A model generated the notes under the pieces. The model searched no databases. It saw only the letters and a list, made by a program, of their open reading frames with translations, and had not been told where the DNA came from. From assembly GCF_964204645.1 (NCBI RefSeq), contig NC_134026.1, positions 1,426,001 to 1,490,000 on the forward strand: a stretch of 64,000 nt of DNA, given 5' to 3'. This DNA comes from Tubulanus polymorphus. Lineage: Eukaryota > Nemertea > Palaeonemertea > Tubulaniformes > Tubulanidae. This document shows, piece by piece, positions 48,361-61,150 of this stretch. Position 1 is the stretch's first letter. Each line of letters begins with the position of its first letter. The translations under genes and the position numbers were made by a program.

Positions 48361-51300
48361 TTATTGGGAACAAACTCCACATGATTTTGGACATATTCTA
48401 ATTACAGTCTCGGGATTTGATTGACAATGTCCATCTCTCGCCCACGCAGCGCAATCTTTATTAGTGTCTTCACATCCTACAAGTAGATATCAATATTCAT
48501 GTAAGTAACGCGATTAGGTTCCTCGTAAACTGTAAATTCTAATACTCACTTTCAACGCATTTGTTACACGATTTCTGACAGTTTACGATCATGTCATAAG
48601 TTCTACAAGAAGCAAAATCAGTAGGACACGAGTCATATTTATCTCTGCATCCATCGCCACCAGTTACTGTAAACATATTCATAGAATCAATTATAGATCT
48701 GTAAATTTGATATTTTTCAACCATTCACTATTCTGTCTTGGCCGTTTTAAGGATATATATATAATGTGTCCTCATCTCCTGTGGATCCTTCACCAACAAG
48801 CCCCTTTAAATGGTTAATAGCAAAAAACACAAAAATACATGTATTTTTGGTAATAGTTAGCATAAGATAAATACGCTAAGTAGCACAATGAGACATGAAG
48901 AGGACGGTATGAGGATGAACTGGCCAAATTGCCCCACGCACGCATTTAAATACTACAACTACAATTCTTCTACGAATGTCGAATGTAATATATGCAATAT
49001 ACCTGGTGGTTTTGGCGGTGGGATCGGTTTCTCGGTCGGAGTATCGAGGCCAAATTTCGGGCATCTGTCGCAAGATTTTCTACACTGAATACTCATCCAA
49101 CCTGGATTCGAGTCACATTCTCCACTTTTCGCCCAATCAGCGCATTGTTTCGGATCATGGTGGATATCTACGCATTTTTCTTCGTAATATGCTAAATTAA
49201 CAAAGTAGATCTTACATATAGATGTACAACGTCGAAATCATCGATTTAATTATAGGAAGTGAGAAATAAAGCGATTTGTAAAAGGTGTTTGATGATGAAA
49301 GAAACGTTTCTAACTTACATTTTGGGGTAATACATTTACACAACTTATCAACGAACCCTTCCTCGGGACACTTAACATTGGAACACCATCCTTGCATTTG
49401 GGAATTAAAAGAAAACGTTGAATGAATTGCATACGTCGACTAAACCGAAACTCTCGTCTTTACTTACTGTCACATTTGTACATGCGATTTATGACTTTTA
49501 CATCCGAAAAAGACAGCATTTTCCAATAGACGCGTCCGATGTCTTTCTCTTTAGCGGGAATACGGGTTTTGATAGTCTGTTTATCTCCACCGATTGAGAA
49601 AGCCTAGAATTTATAACGACCAATCTTAATTGGAACGAAATGTCATGAATTGAAGTCATTGTTTATATCTGAATCTACAAATTCAATACAGCTCCATTAC
49701 AGTTGTTGTTTATTTTTCTTTGAATCCTGAGCTATTTTGCGAGGTTATAGACAATCATTTCTTCTGATCTGTGACGACTGTGTGACTTGCCATCACCGTA
49801 CAACGGAATTTGACTTACATTGATACCGTAGTGCATAACACTAGCGTAGTCATATGGGATTCCGTGTCTATCCAGTTCATCAGCTTTATAAAGGGTGAAC
49901 TGGTCTTTCAGATCTGGTTGAACATTCTCAAATTTTATTTCGATGTACTTGTCTCTGTCCGGTAACTGGTGTTCGTGAACTAGACCGATCGCATGTCCAA
50001 TCTCGTGGAAATAGAGTCCCATCTACGAAATCGGACAATTACTCGTGTGATATATGATGAACAAAGGATTCATGATTAGCACATAGAAACAGCGAATACT
50101 TTCAGAGATTGAATTATTGCGGAGATGATGCGATTATGCGCCTGCGTTCATCCCGCTGAAAAGCGTAATTTAGAGCACTTGTTCGTGCAAGATCATTATC
50201 CTGCACGGTCACAACGTCTTGAATATGAAATCGCTTACCCATCTGCAACCGTCCCAGTCCAGATACAGATCCTGCGTACCACCATACATTCCCAACTGTG
50301 AACTACATCTGTGAACATTTACAATGTTAAAATCAATCTCCACGATTGGTAAGTCGATGAGAATAAGCTGAGCTCATCGAGTTCAAGTATCAATTTGTTA
50401 GTTAACACTTTTGGGAATCAGTTGCACATTTCTATTCGAAGACTGTCCTCGATTGTCATATGGATGTATTAATCTAAATTCGAATGTCCGAAGAGAATCT
50501 TTTTCTATCTTTAAAGTAATAAGCAACAGAAAGAGGTTTCCTTCATTTTTTCCGCTTACCCAATACCGTTTCTAAAGTTAACTTTATTGACGTCACCGAA
50601 GTGGGCTGGCCTGAATATCAGACATGTCTCCTGCATGTAAACATCCATTGCTTCTTTCATCTCTTTGATTTGATACGGCCCTGTGGGATGATGTCAATAT
50701 TACTGGATTATTGCTATTACTAGATTATCAAAACTCGGAAGAGAAATGGATTAAGTGAATATCGAATTGTCGTCTTGTCGCTGCGCCTTGAATGACTTAC
50801 AGAAATGATCTGGTTCAAACTGATACGGAATTGTTCTATTTGTCCAGCGCCATTTATCTCCTCTGTACGCCTTTCTTTTATTGCGACCAGAACTGAATGA
50901 ATAAAATGAACGCAACGTAAATCTTAGATATATCAGAAAATCTGAAATAAAACAATTGAAATTTTGATGGACTCTTACCCGTAAAGTCCCTGGTATTGTT
51001 CGGGGGATAGCCTCATATCCATGCCCTCAATTATTTGACCATCATTACGATCAATATGGTAATTCGCTGGATCAATTCCTTATGATGGAAATAGATTGAA
51101 TAAATTGAATGTGGATTAACATTGATAATTCAAGTGTCAGTTGATAAGAAATCTATCGGTTTAATCTTTTCAAGATTTTTCTGAAAAATATTTCTTTTAC
51201 CATGTGATTTTAGCGCTTTGGCGATCGACTGGTCAACTGTCTCATCGGGATCCTTATGCCCCAAGCTGATCGCAACCTTACATCAAAGTTAGATATATTT

Positions 51301-51552
51301 ATTCAACTGATTATTGGAAAGTGAATGATAAATCATGCAATTTCGAATTCGTTTTTTTCTATTTCTTGAAATACATAAAAAAATAACATCACATTACCTC
51401 TCATTAGGTGCAAAATTTTTTTTTAAATTGAATTGAACTTGTAATCTAAGAATTATGAATTCACATCATTCTTATGAATGATTTTATTTCTATATCAAAA
51501 TGTCATCTCTTACCAACGGCAACAGGAAGAAAGCGATTATGTTCCGAACCAT
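48361..51552 (-). CDS. Secreted astacin (M12A) metalloprotease with three ShKT domains
   Basis: Exons: 51552-51514, 51276-51201, 51078-50979, 50892-50801, 50680-50560, 50308-50239, 50022-49819, 49603-49468, 49390-49319, 49191-49003, 48666-48550 and 48476-48361; 443 aa. Signal peptide MVRNIIAFFLLPL. The short prodomain has EGMDMRLSPEQ, the place of the family's FEGD latency switch. Catalytic domain begins near RWTNRTIPYQF. The zinc site HEIGHAIGLVHE starts at residue 172; Met-turn SVMHYG has M229 and Y231. A Cys-rich linker (CSNVKCPEEGF...CKCITPKC) precedes three ShKT domains: C..QCADWAKSGEC..CRKSCDRC, C..SCPTDFASC..CQKSCNKC, and C..DCAAWARDGHC..CPKSCGVC. Astacins cut extracellular peptides, matrix and growth-factor regulators; ShKT tails act in protein binding or localisation. 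Ends about 1.2 kb from the M13 gene on the same strand. Confidence 0.92.
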
Positions 51553-52786
51553 GTTTTAGAGATTGCAACAAAACCATTCACGCGGTCCACGAGGATCGTT
51601 TTATACGCGCCGATACATATTTTCTTATCGGATAGATGACATTTTATTTTGATGAATGTAAAATTACCTTTCAGTCAACAACGATCAGCTGAGATTTCTC
51701 ACGCAAACGAATTTATCATTTATTTGAAAATGAAGTCCCTCTGAAGTATGATTGCTGGCCTTCGCTACCACCTTATCTTATTTTAGTTTATTTACTTTTT
51801 CCTATTTTTGTTTTTGGTTAAATCCATAGAAGTTTTTTTTTCAAATGTATATGTTGGTTCATTAAATGAGCTGTTAGTCAATTTCTGGTTAAAAGAAACC
51901 GATCGCTGAAATAAAATTGTCATTAAATACGTTATCGCTGTAATGATAAGATTTTAAAAAAACATAATGCCATAAACGACAGTTGTCTGCACGAATTCAG
52001 TTAATTTTGTCCTATACGGCGAATTTATCAGTCGAAATGTATTTTTACGAAATAGTTCCGGTCGTAACTCAAATGAATGCAAAAATCTCTACATTTTAGT
52101 GATTTATTCTATAGCAGAAGATAGCAGCACTATAATCATATACAGCTTTTCTTCGGTATTTGTTCGGTGGAATCTTATCCTGGGAGACGAACTGAATCCA
52201 GAAGTTCATAAACAATTTATAACTTACAACGCTGTTGAAATACGATTAGTTATTTGTGTTTGTGTTATTCTCCGTCATCGTATATACTGGGTATACATCG
52301 TTATGTCGTCAGATAGATCTAATGAGACAATGCTACAAAAAAACCCGATCTAATTACGACTTGAATAACCACTGCCGTATTAGACCATGGACTCGATGTT
52401 TTAGAGTCCGCGATGAGACCAATGTTCATATATTCCTCCATTGGTGTATTTGAAAATGAAGATTGATGTGATCAGAAGACAAATGTATCATCACTATTAT
52501 ATCTAATTTATTGGTTTAAACAAATCATATACAGGAGAATACTGGACATAAGTTTCCACAATTTTGGTCAGTTTCGGCGTAATCACGATTAGTTCATTTT
52601 CAATTATCTGACTGGAATTTAAACAATAAATGCGGAACTTTATTGGCCCTTTTAGTTTGCTACATATTGGAAAAACAACGGTTTGTATACGACATAATAT
52701 CTATGTATTCATATCTATGAACGAAACCTAAAGGTATCATACACTCATGATATATAAGTATATATCTTTACTGTTCAATGATTGAG
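51553..52786. other. Intergenic DNA between the astacin and M13 genes
   Basis: Holds the astacin promoter and the M13 3' UTR. AT-rich; no gene, repeat family or distinct promoter element recognised. Confidence 0.5.
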
Positions 52787-55700
52787 TCACCATAGACTAC
52801 ACTTGTGTTCAGGATTCATTGGACTTCCGACCTTGCATTTGAAGACCGATGCAAATTCTTCGTTATTCATCACCATGCTGTATATCCTACAAAACAAAAC
52901 TAGCAAGTTGTGCAGAGTTCAGAGGCGCCAACCTTGCAGTGATGCACCATGCATTTAAATACCTTGTTATTGGATGACCATGAGCCCGTTTCGTTATTCT
53001 AGAAGTGCCGACCGATGTAGCCTTCCCACAGTATATCTAGAGGGTAGATATGTAAATTGGGAATAAATATTTGAACATTGAACTTCTATTTGGAAAACAA
53101 GAAAACTATTTCATGTAATGAAAGGTGGTTTGTGTGTATTTCTGGTATTAGCCGGCTTTAAAACTGCATGATTCTTTTTAAGAAATTCAAAGCCCACTTG
53201 AAAATCATCGGTAAAATGGCGATTCTTGTAATCTTAAATTTTGAAGTATGCTTCTTTCCTTTTTTGCTGGCTTTTTCTATGTGCTACGTAGAATCTGAAT
53301 TAGAAATATATTTAATACACCTGAGCCATCGATATAAAGTTTAGTCGATCCTGAGTCATTGAACTCTCGAATCCTGGTAACATCGGCTCCTTTTTTCCAG
53401 CGTTTGTTTCTGTCAGCCATTTCACGTACGCCTAGCGATAGAAATAAACTATCAACATTTATGTTATATGATGTTTTATGTTTTATTGTTAATATCATGG
53501 TCTAACTGAATATAAATTTGATATATGTAAGGTTGCAGTGTATATACCGTTCTAGTAGCATGTACTCCACCAGAATCCGCGATCGTCTCTCCCAGTGTAC
53601 GAGTTCCATTCACCTAAAACATTTAATTTTATGTTCAAAGCATCGAATATCGTAGTGAAATTGAAGTTTTCATGTCAGAAAATTGTCGTGTGGAACAGAA
53701 AAATTGAGAATCGTCTAATTCATTGTAAGCTTGTTCTGCGTAGTCTGCAATATGTTTTATATTTCTTCAAACATTTAGTCTACACCTTCAGCACATTATT
53801 TCCATTTTCATTCGAGACAATTCTACAAGGTAGAAGTAATAACAAGTGGTTGTTGTTGGACTTACGGGTAAACGTTTTGATTTGTCGGCTGGATTTGGCA
53901 CGTCGAATCTATCATACTGATCGACGAAGCATCGCGCTTTCTTGTCGAACGCGGTCGATGACTCGTTCGTCCACCACATTTTTCTGGCTCCGGTGTTTCC
54001 AAAATAACGTCCTAAAAATGAGATTTTGAATTGAAGTTCAATTACAGAATTATGTTTCCTAGAATAAATCCAAATAAACTATAACTACCTTGCTCGTCAA
54101 AACCGTGGGTAATTTCGTGCCCGATAGACAGTCCAATTGAACCATAAGTAATGTAACTAAAAATTCATGGAAAATAAACGTTTTTATATACATCGTCTGT
54201 ACAAAGTACAGGGTCACGTGATTCATAACAGGGCTGTTGTTTTACTTGGGTAAGTTCTCGGAGAAGAATGGTGCGTCCAAAAGTCCACTGTAAATATCTG
54301 AGTAGAAATTAGAAAAATGGAATAATTTCACTGATGAATTCGATATGTCTGCATCTTTAATGAAACCATCGAAAACAAACTTACGAAACTCGTTGGTTAC
54401 TGCTAAATAAGCCGCGTTAGCACTGTATATAGGCAGCGGCCATCTGAAATGAAATAAAACGCCATCTTTTATGCAAGCATTTATTCGCCAGGCTTATTTT
54501 GGATCGTTTCTAGGCACTTACTTCAAACTGTTAGATTTGACTATCAGCGAAAAAGATCGACGTTGCATAGCGTTAGTTGCGGTGATGACGTTTGTATAGA
54601 AATGCGTGAACTTTAGATTGACCTAAGAAAGAAGTTTTAGAAATATGTATCAATCCACACGCCACGACTGGCTTCAGTTGCGTGAGATAGCGGGTCTAGA
54701 TACGCGGTGGTTTAATATTGTTCTTAATCATTTTTCAATTCGAATCAAATAAAAGATCGTAACTTTTTGACCTTGTTATATATATCTGCGACACGCGTTG
54801 CATTCAGGAGATCGTCGGGGTAAGCTGCATAAGTTCCCATCGTAGAAAGTTTACTTGATGCAATATTCCGCGTTTGTTCGTCTATCCACCTCAGTTTTAG
54901 TAGGTTTTCTCCAAAACCGTTGCGTATTCGAATAATGAGATCATCTAGCTGAAACAAACATTCAACATATACTACACTTCATCAATTCGACAAAAACATC
55001 GTTTTCTTAGAAATCTAAATGTCAATTGAAGGCTTACAAATTCATCAATGAAGTTCATGGATACGGTGTTAAACACATAGAGTTGTTCATTCAATAACAC
55101 ACGAGATATACTTCCCTTATTAAAACTTTTTTCAAGTAAAATAGAAATTTTCCTACCTGTCTCTTCACTTGCACCTTGTTTTTCAATTGTTTTTTCACGT
55201 ACAAAGCGGACGCACCTGAACTAAATAAAGTTCGTGTTTTTTCGACACAAAATTCCCAGAGTTCTTTTGTGGACGGAAACTACAGAAACGGTAAATAAAT
55301 CTATCTTAGAACAAAAGTCAAGGACGTTACAAGAATCCGTGTTATTTTATCGGTAAAAAATCGGTCTTTTTATCGGAAGTGTAAATATGTGATATGTATC
55401 TGCATAAGATGATTAGATGCCGCAAATATTAATTAGCTTACCAGTTTTCTATACAGTTCAATAGCGTCTGAATGAAGATATGGTAGACTACCAATTAGAT
55501 AACTAGTCACTAAATAGTTGTACACAACACTAATAAAAAGAATTAATTCAGTAAATAAATCAACTATTTTTAACGGAGCAGCGATTAAACATACGAAGAC
55601 TTACCCCTTATCAGTCGCATTCAGCAATTTGTTGAGCTCGCGAAAGTAGCTCGGTTGAGATATTACGGTGATATTGATATTGCCCGGATACGAGGATGCG

Positions 55701-58700
55701 AGAATTTTTATTAGGTACTTTCTAAAATCGATCTGTGTAATCAGAAAACAGCCGAAACGGGTCATGTTTTTAGATAATTCTAGAATTTTAGAAATATCGT
55801 TTAAAATGAAAGACAGATATTACCTGAGCTGATGTTATTTTAGCTATCTCTGTTAAATTCACTAGCATCTTATCGTTCATATTTGCAGTTAAACCTACAA
55901 TCTTAAAAGAAAATGCGTACATCAATGACCTATTCACCTAGTAATTCAATGGACCTTTCTCTCGATGCTTGGAGTGTGTCTGAAATGTAATTTATTAACC
56001 GAGATGACTTTTTCCCGCAGAAACACGAAGATCGTCTGCCAACAAGACCTCGGTACGGATTTTCAATCCACGTATTATCACATTTCCATCGCGCCTGATG
56101 ATGAACCGTGATCTAATAATTGTGACAGAGTAGCGCTATCAACTATCTCAACCGGCAGACGATTCAATCAACGAAAACTGCGCGTATACCACAAACACGC
56201 ATCATCAGTCATCGCCTGCACGATCTAAAGATGATTGAGCAATAAAACCTGACAAAAACAACCCGATACAGCCGTTAAGTCGTATACAGCTAGTTGAAAA
56301 CTCACCTCGCTTAATTTACAGCTGAATCTCAGAATAGCTTCCACGTCTATTTCGGTAAAATTGACGCCGTATTGTTTGAATAACTGCTGCAATACATCAA
56401 ATTGTTTCGTGTACACCTAGATAATTAATAAACTATCAAATTAGTTTTCAATCGCAAAAATGAAGAAAAGTTCTTCATCACATCTAAGCATCTTTGTGGT
56501 GACGATTTTGCATACCCCTGATTTGACGATGGTCTCATTTACTAGTTTTATATTTCTACCGATTCCATCCAAAATTGGGGGACGAATCTACGAAAAGGAA
56601 TATAAAAGGACGTTGGAGAAATATTTGAAATATATTTTATCCAGCACTGTATAAGATTGAGATGCGTGCGGTGAGTTGCATTAACTTACCCTCAACACGT
56701 ACAAACCACGACCAAAATCAGGAGTTGACTCAGTAATGAATAATGGATGGATTCCCATATTTGTGAGAATACCTAAAAATGTGCCCACATCGGCTGCTCC
56801 TAGATCGCCGTACGAACTGCTGAAGTTCATATCTCCTTTCGGGAAATATTTTTTGGCAACTTGGTGAGCTGAAAATTTAATGCCAAACCATGTCAAGAAA
56901 AATTTTCTTTAGATAATTCTATGCCGCGCAATAGGATTTTGGGGTTACAGCATTAAGCAATTCAATAGGTACTCTATTGATCTCTGAGGTATGCAGATAC
57001 GTAAAAGTTCTAGATATCAAGAGGTTAGAATATCAGCATTTACCCGAAATAATGACAAATGTCTTCTGTACAACAGCTTTTCAATTGACGGAAATAAATA
57101 AATCAGAATCAAAACGTGTCAAGGATGTCACAAGAACCGCTCATATAATTTCTCTTGATTAATGGCACTTCAATACATAATATCATACTCCGTTTGTTTG
57201 TCGTATATATTCATTTTTTTTTTAAATTGTATACGTCGTTTAAGTGTGTCAATACTTACAGTGATTATATTCAATTAGATCCCTAAATACTATGTTCATA
57301 CAACTTGAATACAGTATTTTCATCTTCTTTACGGTAACATCGTCAGTCGCTGATGTGGGTGAGTCAAATTCATCTGATAAACAACAACATAGAATTCAAC
57401 ATGTAATGCTGGAATGACTTATCTGACTTAGCCCGTTAATTACCGATACCTACGGCATTTTTCATTTAGTTAATACATGGATTAGTGAGAACTGTGGGAT
57501 ACGCAAGTACGAAATAAGCCAAGGACATCACGGGTTCCCGGTTCTCCCCCTCGCAGTGACTCACTAAAAATAGCTAGATCAGTCGAAATTTTTCGGGCGG
57601 CTGCTTAAAAATTCAAAAGAAACTAATTCAATCTGTTCATCGTTATTCATCATAATGCAACTAACACGAAATTCATAGATTTCCGTGATATAGCAAAAAC
57701 ATCCATTTTCATTAATAATCCGGTATTGATTACGGTAATAATAGAATTCAATGCCATGATAAGCTCTTCTAATTCCGTCATTAGGGCGAAACGCCTTCTT
57801 CATTTGGATTACGACTATGTTTTCTGTACGTGTCGAATCCTTCCAGAACCTCAACTGCGGATGTTTGTATATCGTCGCTCATTCAAGTCGAAGAAATATT
57901 TTATTTCCTCTAGAAAGGCGCGTTTCTTTGCTAACTCCAACGTCAAATATGAATATCGGTTCAGCGGTGTTTGAATTACCGGCAGTTATTTGAATAGTGC
58001 TAAATCTACGTTTAGTAAAAACATTTTCATCCAAACTATTAGAATCGACAATAAAGGTTTTTTTCCGTTGACGGCTTTGGTTTACGACGTGGAATAATAT
58101 ACACATTGCTTCCATGAGATCGATTGCGACGTCGTAGAAATGTATGGCACCGCGTACGCATTAAATCGAGTTGAAATGGATGAGTAAATTTGATTTTAAT
58201 CGAATTCGTCGACGAAGTTTCTAAACACTAACGGAAAAACCGACGACAAAAATGTCATCATAGATAAAGCATTAAAATGTTGGGCGATAAACCGCGATAG
58301 CGCCGCGAGATCAGTGATTGATCTCAAAACACACATTTTCTAATCTCCGTTTTTCGCACTGGAGAACATCGTGCGAAGAGAAAAATCACTTAGGATCAAA
58401 TACTGAAAGAGATATTAATTAGGCGGTGAGCGCACAGATTCTTTATGATGCCTCGGGGCAGTTTTGAGTAGTTCGATCCAATTCCTGGACTGTACAAATT
58501 GTATACGTATGTAGATCTAAGGCATCTTACCGCATTCTTATTTGTCCTCGGGCGCTAAAATGATATTGCCTAGGTGTCACGGGGTCACGAGTGTAACTAA
58601 TATCTTTGAATTTTCAGAGATGAAACAAGAATCGATTCAGAAATCAGGTTCTGAAATCATTGAATTTCCAGAGCCTGGCATGCCTTAATCATAATTTTCA

Positions 58701-60173
58701 TCCTTGTCGGGGATTATATGCCTACATGTTTCGGAGCCGATTACATCCTCTGTATTCGCGCTATTAATAATCTTTTCATTTACATTTTTCAGCAATTTAT
58801 TTATTGCTCGTCGAACACAGTCGCCTATCGTCGTACTAGAGAGAAGCTCTCTTTCAGAAGCTCTCTTTTATTTGAAAAGCTATTCAGATTTAAAAGCAAA
58901 CAGACAACGAAGAGTCTTAGGATCAAGTTTGAGTAGGGAACGTCGAATGGATTTCCATTTCAAAAACAAAGACAAGCGATTTGTTGAAAATATCCATCAT
59001 CTAAGTCAAAATAAATCTTCCACTTATGGATTGAACGAGGAATAAAGTGAACTAACCTCTGAAGAACAGCAGAGTTTTCCGTTCGAGTATTTTCAAATTG
59101 TTTATCTCGTCACTGCCGGGTGGAATTCGGACGCGATGGTTCCAGCCACCGCACGCGTAAGCTTCGAAATCTTCGCACGGATCAACTGATGAATTCAGTC
59201 CCTTTATTATAAGCGCTGATCTCCGCACACACTCAGCGCTGAGACACATCTTCTAAAACAGAATATTTCAGTACCAGTCCCCCAATAAACAATTTAAACG
59301 TGGGTGCGTCATTCTTTTTATGTAGTTACTGGGGAATTGGAGGATCTAAGGTACTTATACCCCCGAACTTCAACTGCCAGCTCCTATAGGCGCATCGTGA
59401 ACTAAAGACGAGGTTGAGGGATGATCTTTGTTTTAATGTACCGTACATTTACCTCCAAAAATTGGGTCATAATAAAAACTACCCTCGGCCCAAAAAGTCG
59501 TTTGAATTACGTTTACTACAACCCCACAATCAAATGACCGAAAAAATTCTTTAAATATCGACATAAACAGAATTAAATGAGAGCTGCCAATAATCGGTTG
59601 ATCACTATGAGAATCAAGGAATGATGTTTACTTGTACCGCACCTCTGGAAGATCAAAATCGATCCATTAAAAATTAGGTGATTTCCCTCGAACAATTGTT
59701 AGTGATATTTACACGTAGATTATGAAGAAGAGGAATTGTACGTAAACGTTTGAAAATCTAATATTTGTCAATTATTACGCAAACCGTTTGGATGCGACCT
59801 GAATTTTTCAGCGGACAGAGTATTATGTAACTATAATTTGAATAAGCAGTAGATTTAAAAGAAGATTATTTTAAGATCAAAAACTTACCTGGCTGTTGTC
59901 AACTTGAATAACATCGAATATCAGCAGTAAAATAATAATTGTAGCTGCAAATAACATACATCCCAAAAAGAAAGGTGCGCAATAACTCGGACATCTTTTA
60001 TCATTTCTTCGATTGTGTTGACGACTACAGATGCCCGTATCGGCACCCAGTTTCGTTTCGCCGTTCACTTTCGGTTCTTGTGATTGCCGTTTCTCAAGAT
60101 ATGCCGGATTTTCCAATCCGCACTGATCCGTATCGGTTGTCGAGACTGACTGACGATTGTGATGATGGGACAT
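52787..60173 (-). CDS. M13 family membrane metallopeptidase (neprilysin/ECE-like)
   Basis: Exons: 60173-59889, 59252-59057, 57373-57260, 56868-56690, 56416-56306, 55901-55824, 55732-55605, 55529-55442, 55279-55157, 55115-55038, 54948-54772, 54622-54522, 54443-54385, 54297-54246, 54156-54089, 54011-53866, 53613-53548, 53431-53321, 53036-52963 and 52886-52787; about 777 aa. Cytoplasmic tail of about 65 residues, one type II TM (FFLGCMLFAATIIILLLIF), then the ectodomain from VDPCEDFEAYACGGW. Catalytic motifs: HEITH (603-607), GETIAD (third ligand E670, D674), substrate-binding NA in YSANAAY (usual NAYY/NAFY), and the C-terminal CSLW. These ectoenzymes trim small signalling peptides outside the cell. 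The exon at 55115-55038 is the least certain: it adds about 19 residues absent from typical M13 proteins. Near-complete Cys framework, except that the usual VWC reads IYC. Confidence 0.92.
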
Positions 60174-61019
60174 AATGCACCGCGCAGTAGCCGCTTCACT
60201 CGCTGCTAGTTCGATATGGCTATCAGGGATGAGAGATAATTTGTCACTTAACTGGTTTCAAAACACGCAATGACAGTCTAAACATAACTCAACGATGGTC
60301 GTCGTCCCTTGTGTGGGCTTAGCCTAATTTCTCCGTCGTAATACTTAACAACAAACAATTTTCACTAAGCAATCTAGATGAGTTGATTTACGATCGTGCG
60401 CTAAAATAAAAATCACCACCGGTACAAGAGTTCGAATGTGTTTATGAATCATACATAGGCCACATCCCCGGTGTTTACACGCTTAGGACATGGTCTCTCT
60501 TTTTAATGCTGTAGAAAGCTTGTCTTTGAGTCTTACTAAACAGTTCGTAAATTAGGCTGCGCGACCAAGATAAACTTATAATAGCCCGCCATTTTCATTC
60601 GATGCTGTTTTGATTGGGCTAATAGAAAGCCGCTTTGTGGGCTCTTGTTGTTTTTCTAAGATATCAAGGTCTACGCTGGTGCCATGAAAAAAGGAACTAG
60701 GCACAAACAGTCGTCCATATTGAGATTTTCTATACAAAGAGTTGTATGAATATGGTATCCCCAACGGAATGGTATCGGAACATGGCATCCCCAACATGTG
60801 CGAGTTCGCGGTTGAAATCGAAAAGTTTGTGATAAGGCAAAAGAAGATTAGGCAATTGTGCATTAGAAGCCATTGTTTTAATTGCATCTCTCGCAAGACA
60901 CAACAGAATCATTACTTCAAGTTTTCATGTATTTGACAAGTGAAGAAATCTCTTGTATCGGTATCTAGAATATGTAAAGTTGCACGAATTGAATTGTGAA
61001 GATCCATGACCGCAGCCGA

Positions 61020-61150
61020 TGCCTGACGTAACTAACTCTTTTTCATGTTTCATCAGGCTCAACATATCAAATAGAGTTCCTATATTACTATCATCAGCGA
61101 TGATGATGCACAGCAAAACAAGAAACGTCACTGGTCTTCATCAAAACGCT
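61020..61150. repeat. Diverged direct repeat, copy 1 (copy 2 near 62880-63010)
   Basis: Both copies share TTCATCAGGCTCAAC, then, at different spacing, TATCAGYGATGATG..C, then AAGAAACGTCAYTGGT and AAAACGC. The minus-strand reading has ATGACGTTTCTT followed by a related stretch and a GTAA donor-like site in both. Function unknown. Confidence 0.55.

Noticed and set aside
54246-54287. Acceptor at 54288 for the M13 exon encoding GLLDAPFF
   Set aside because: Phase does not match the preceding exon; the acceptor at 54298 (adding IYSG) restores frame and fits the family.
60576-60896. 106-codon minus-strand ORF with a hydrophobic N-terminal part
   Set aside because: Some resemblance to a secreted peptide, but no promoter or splice support and no recognised family.
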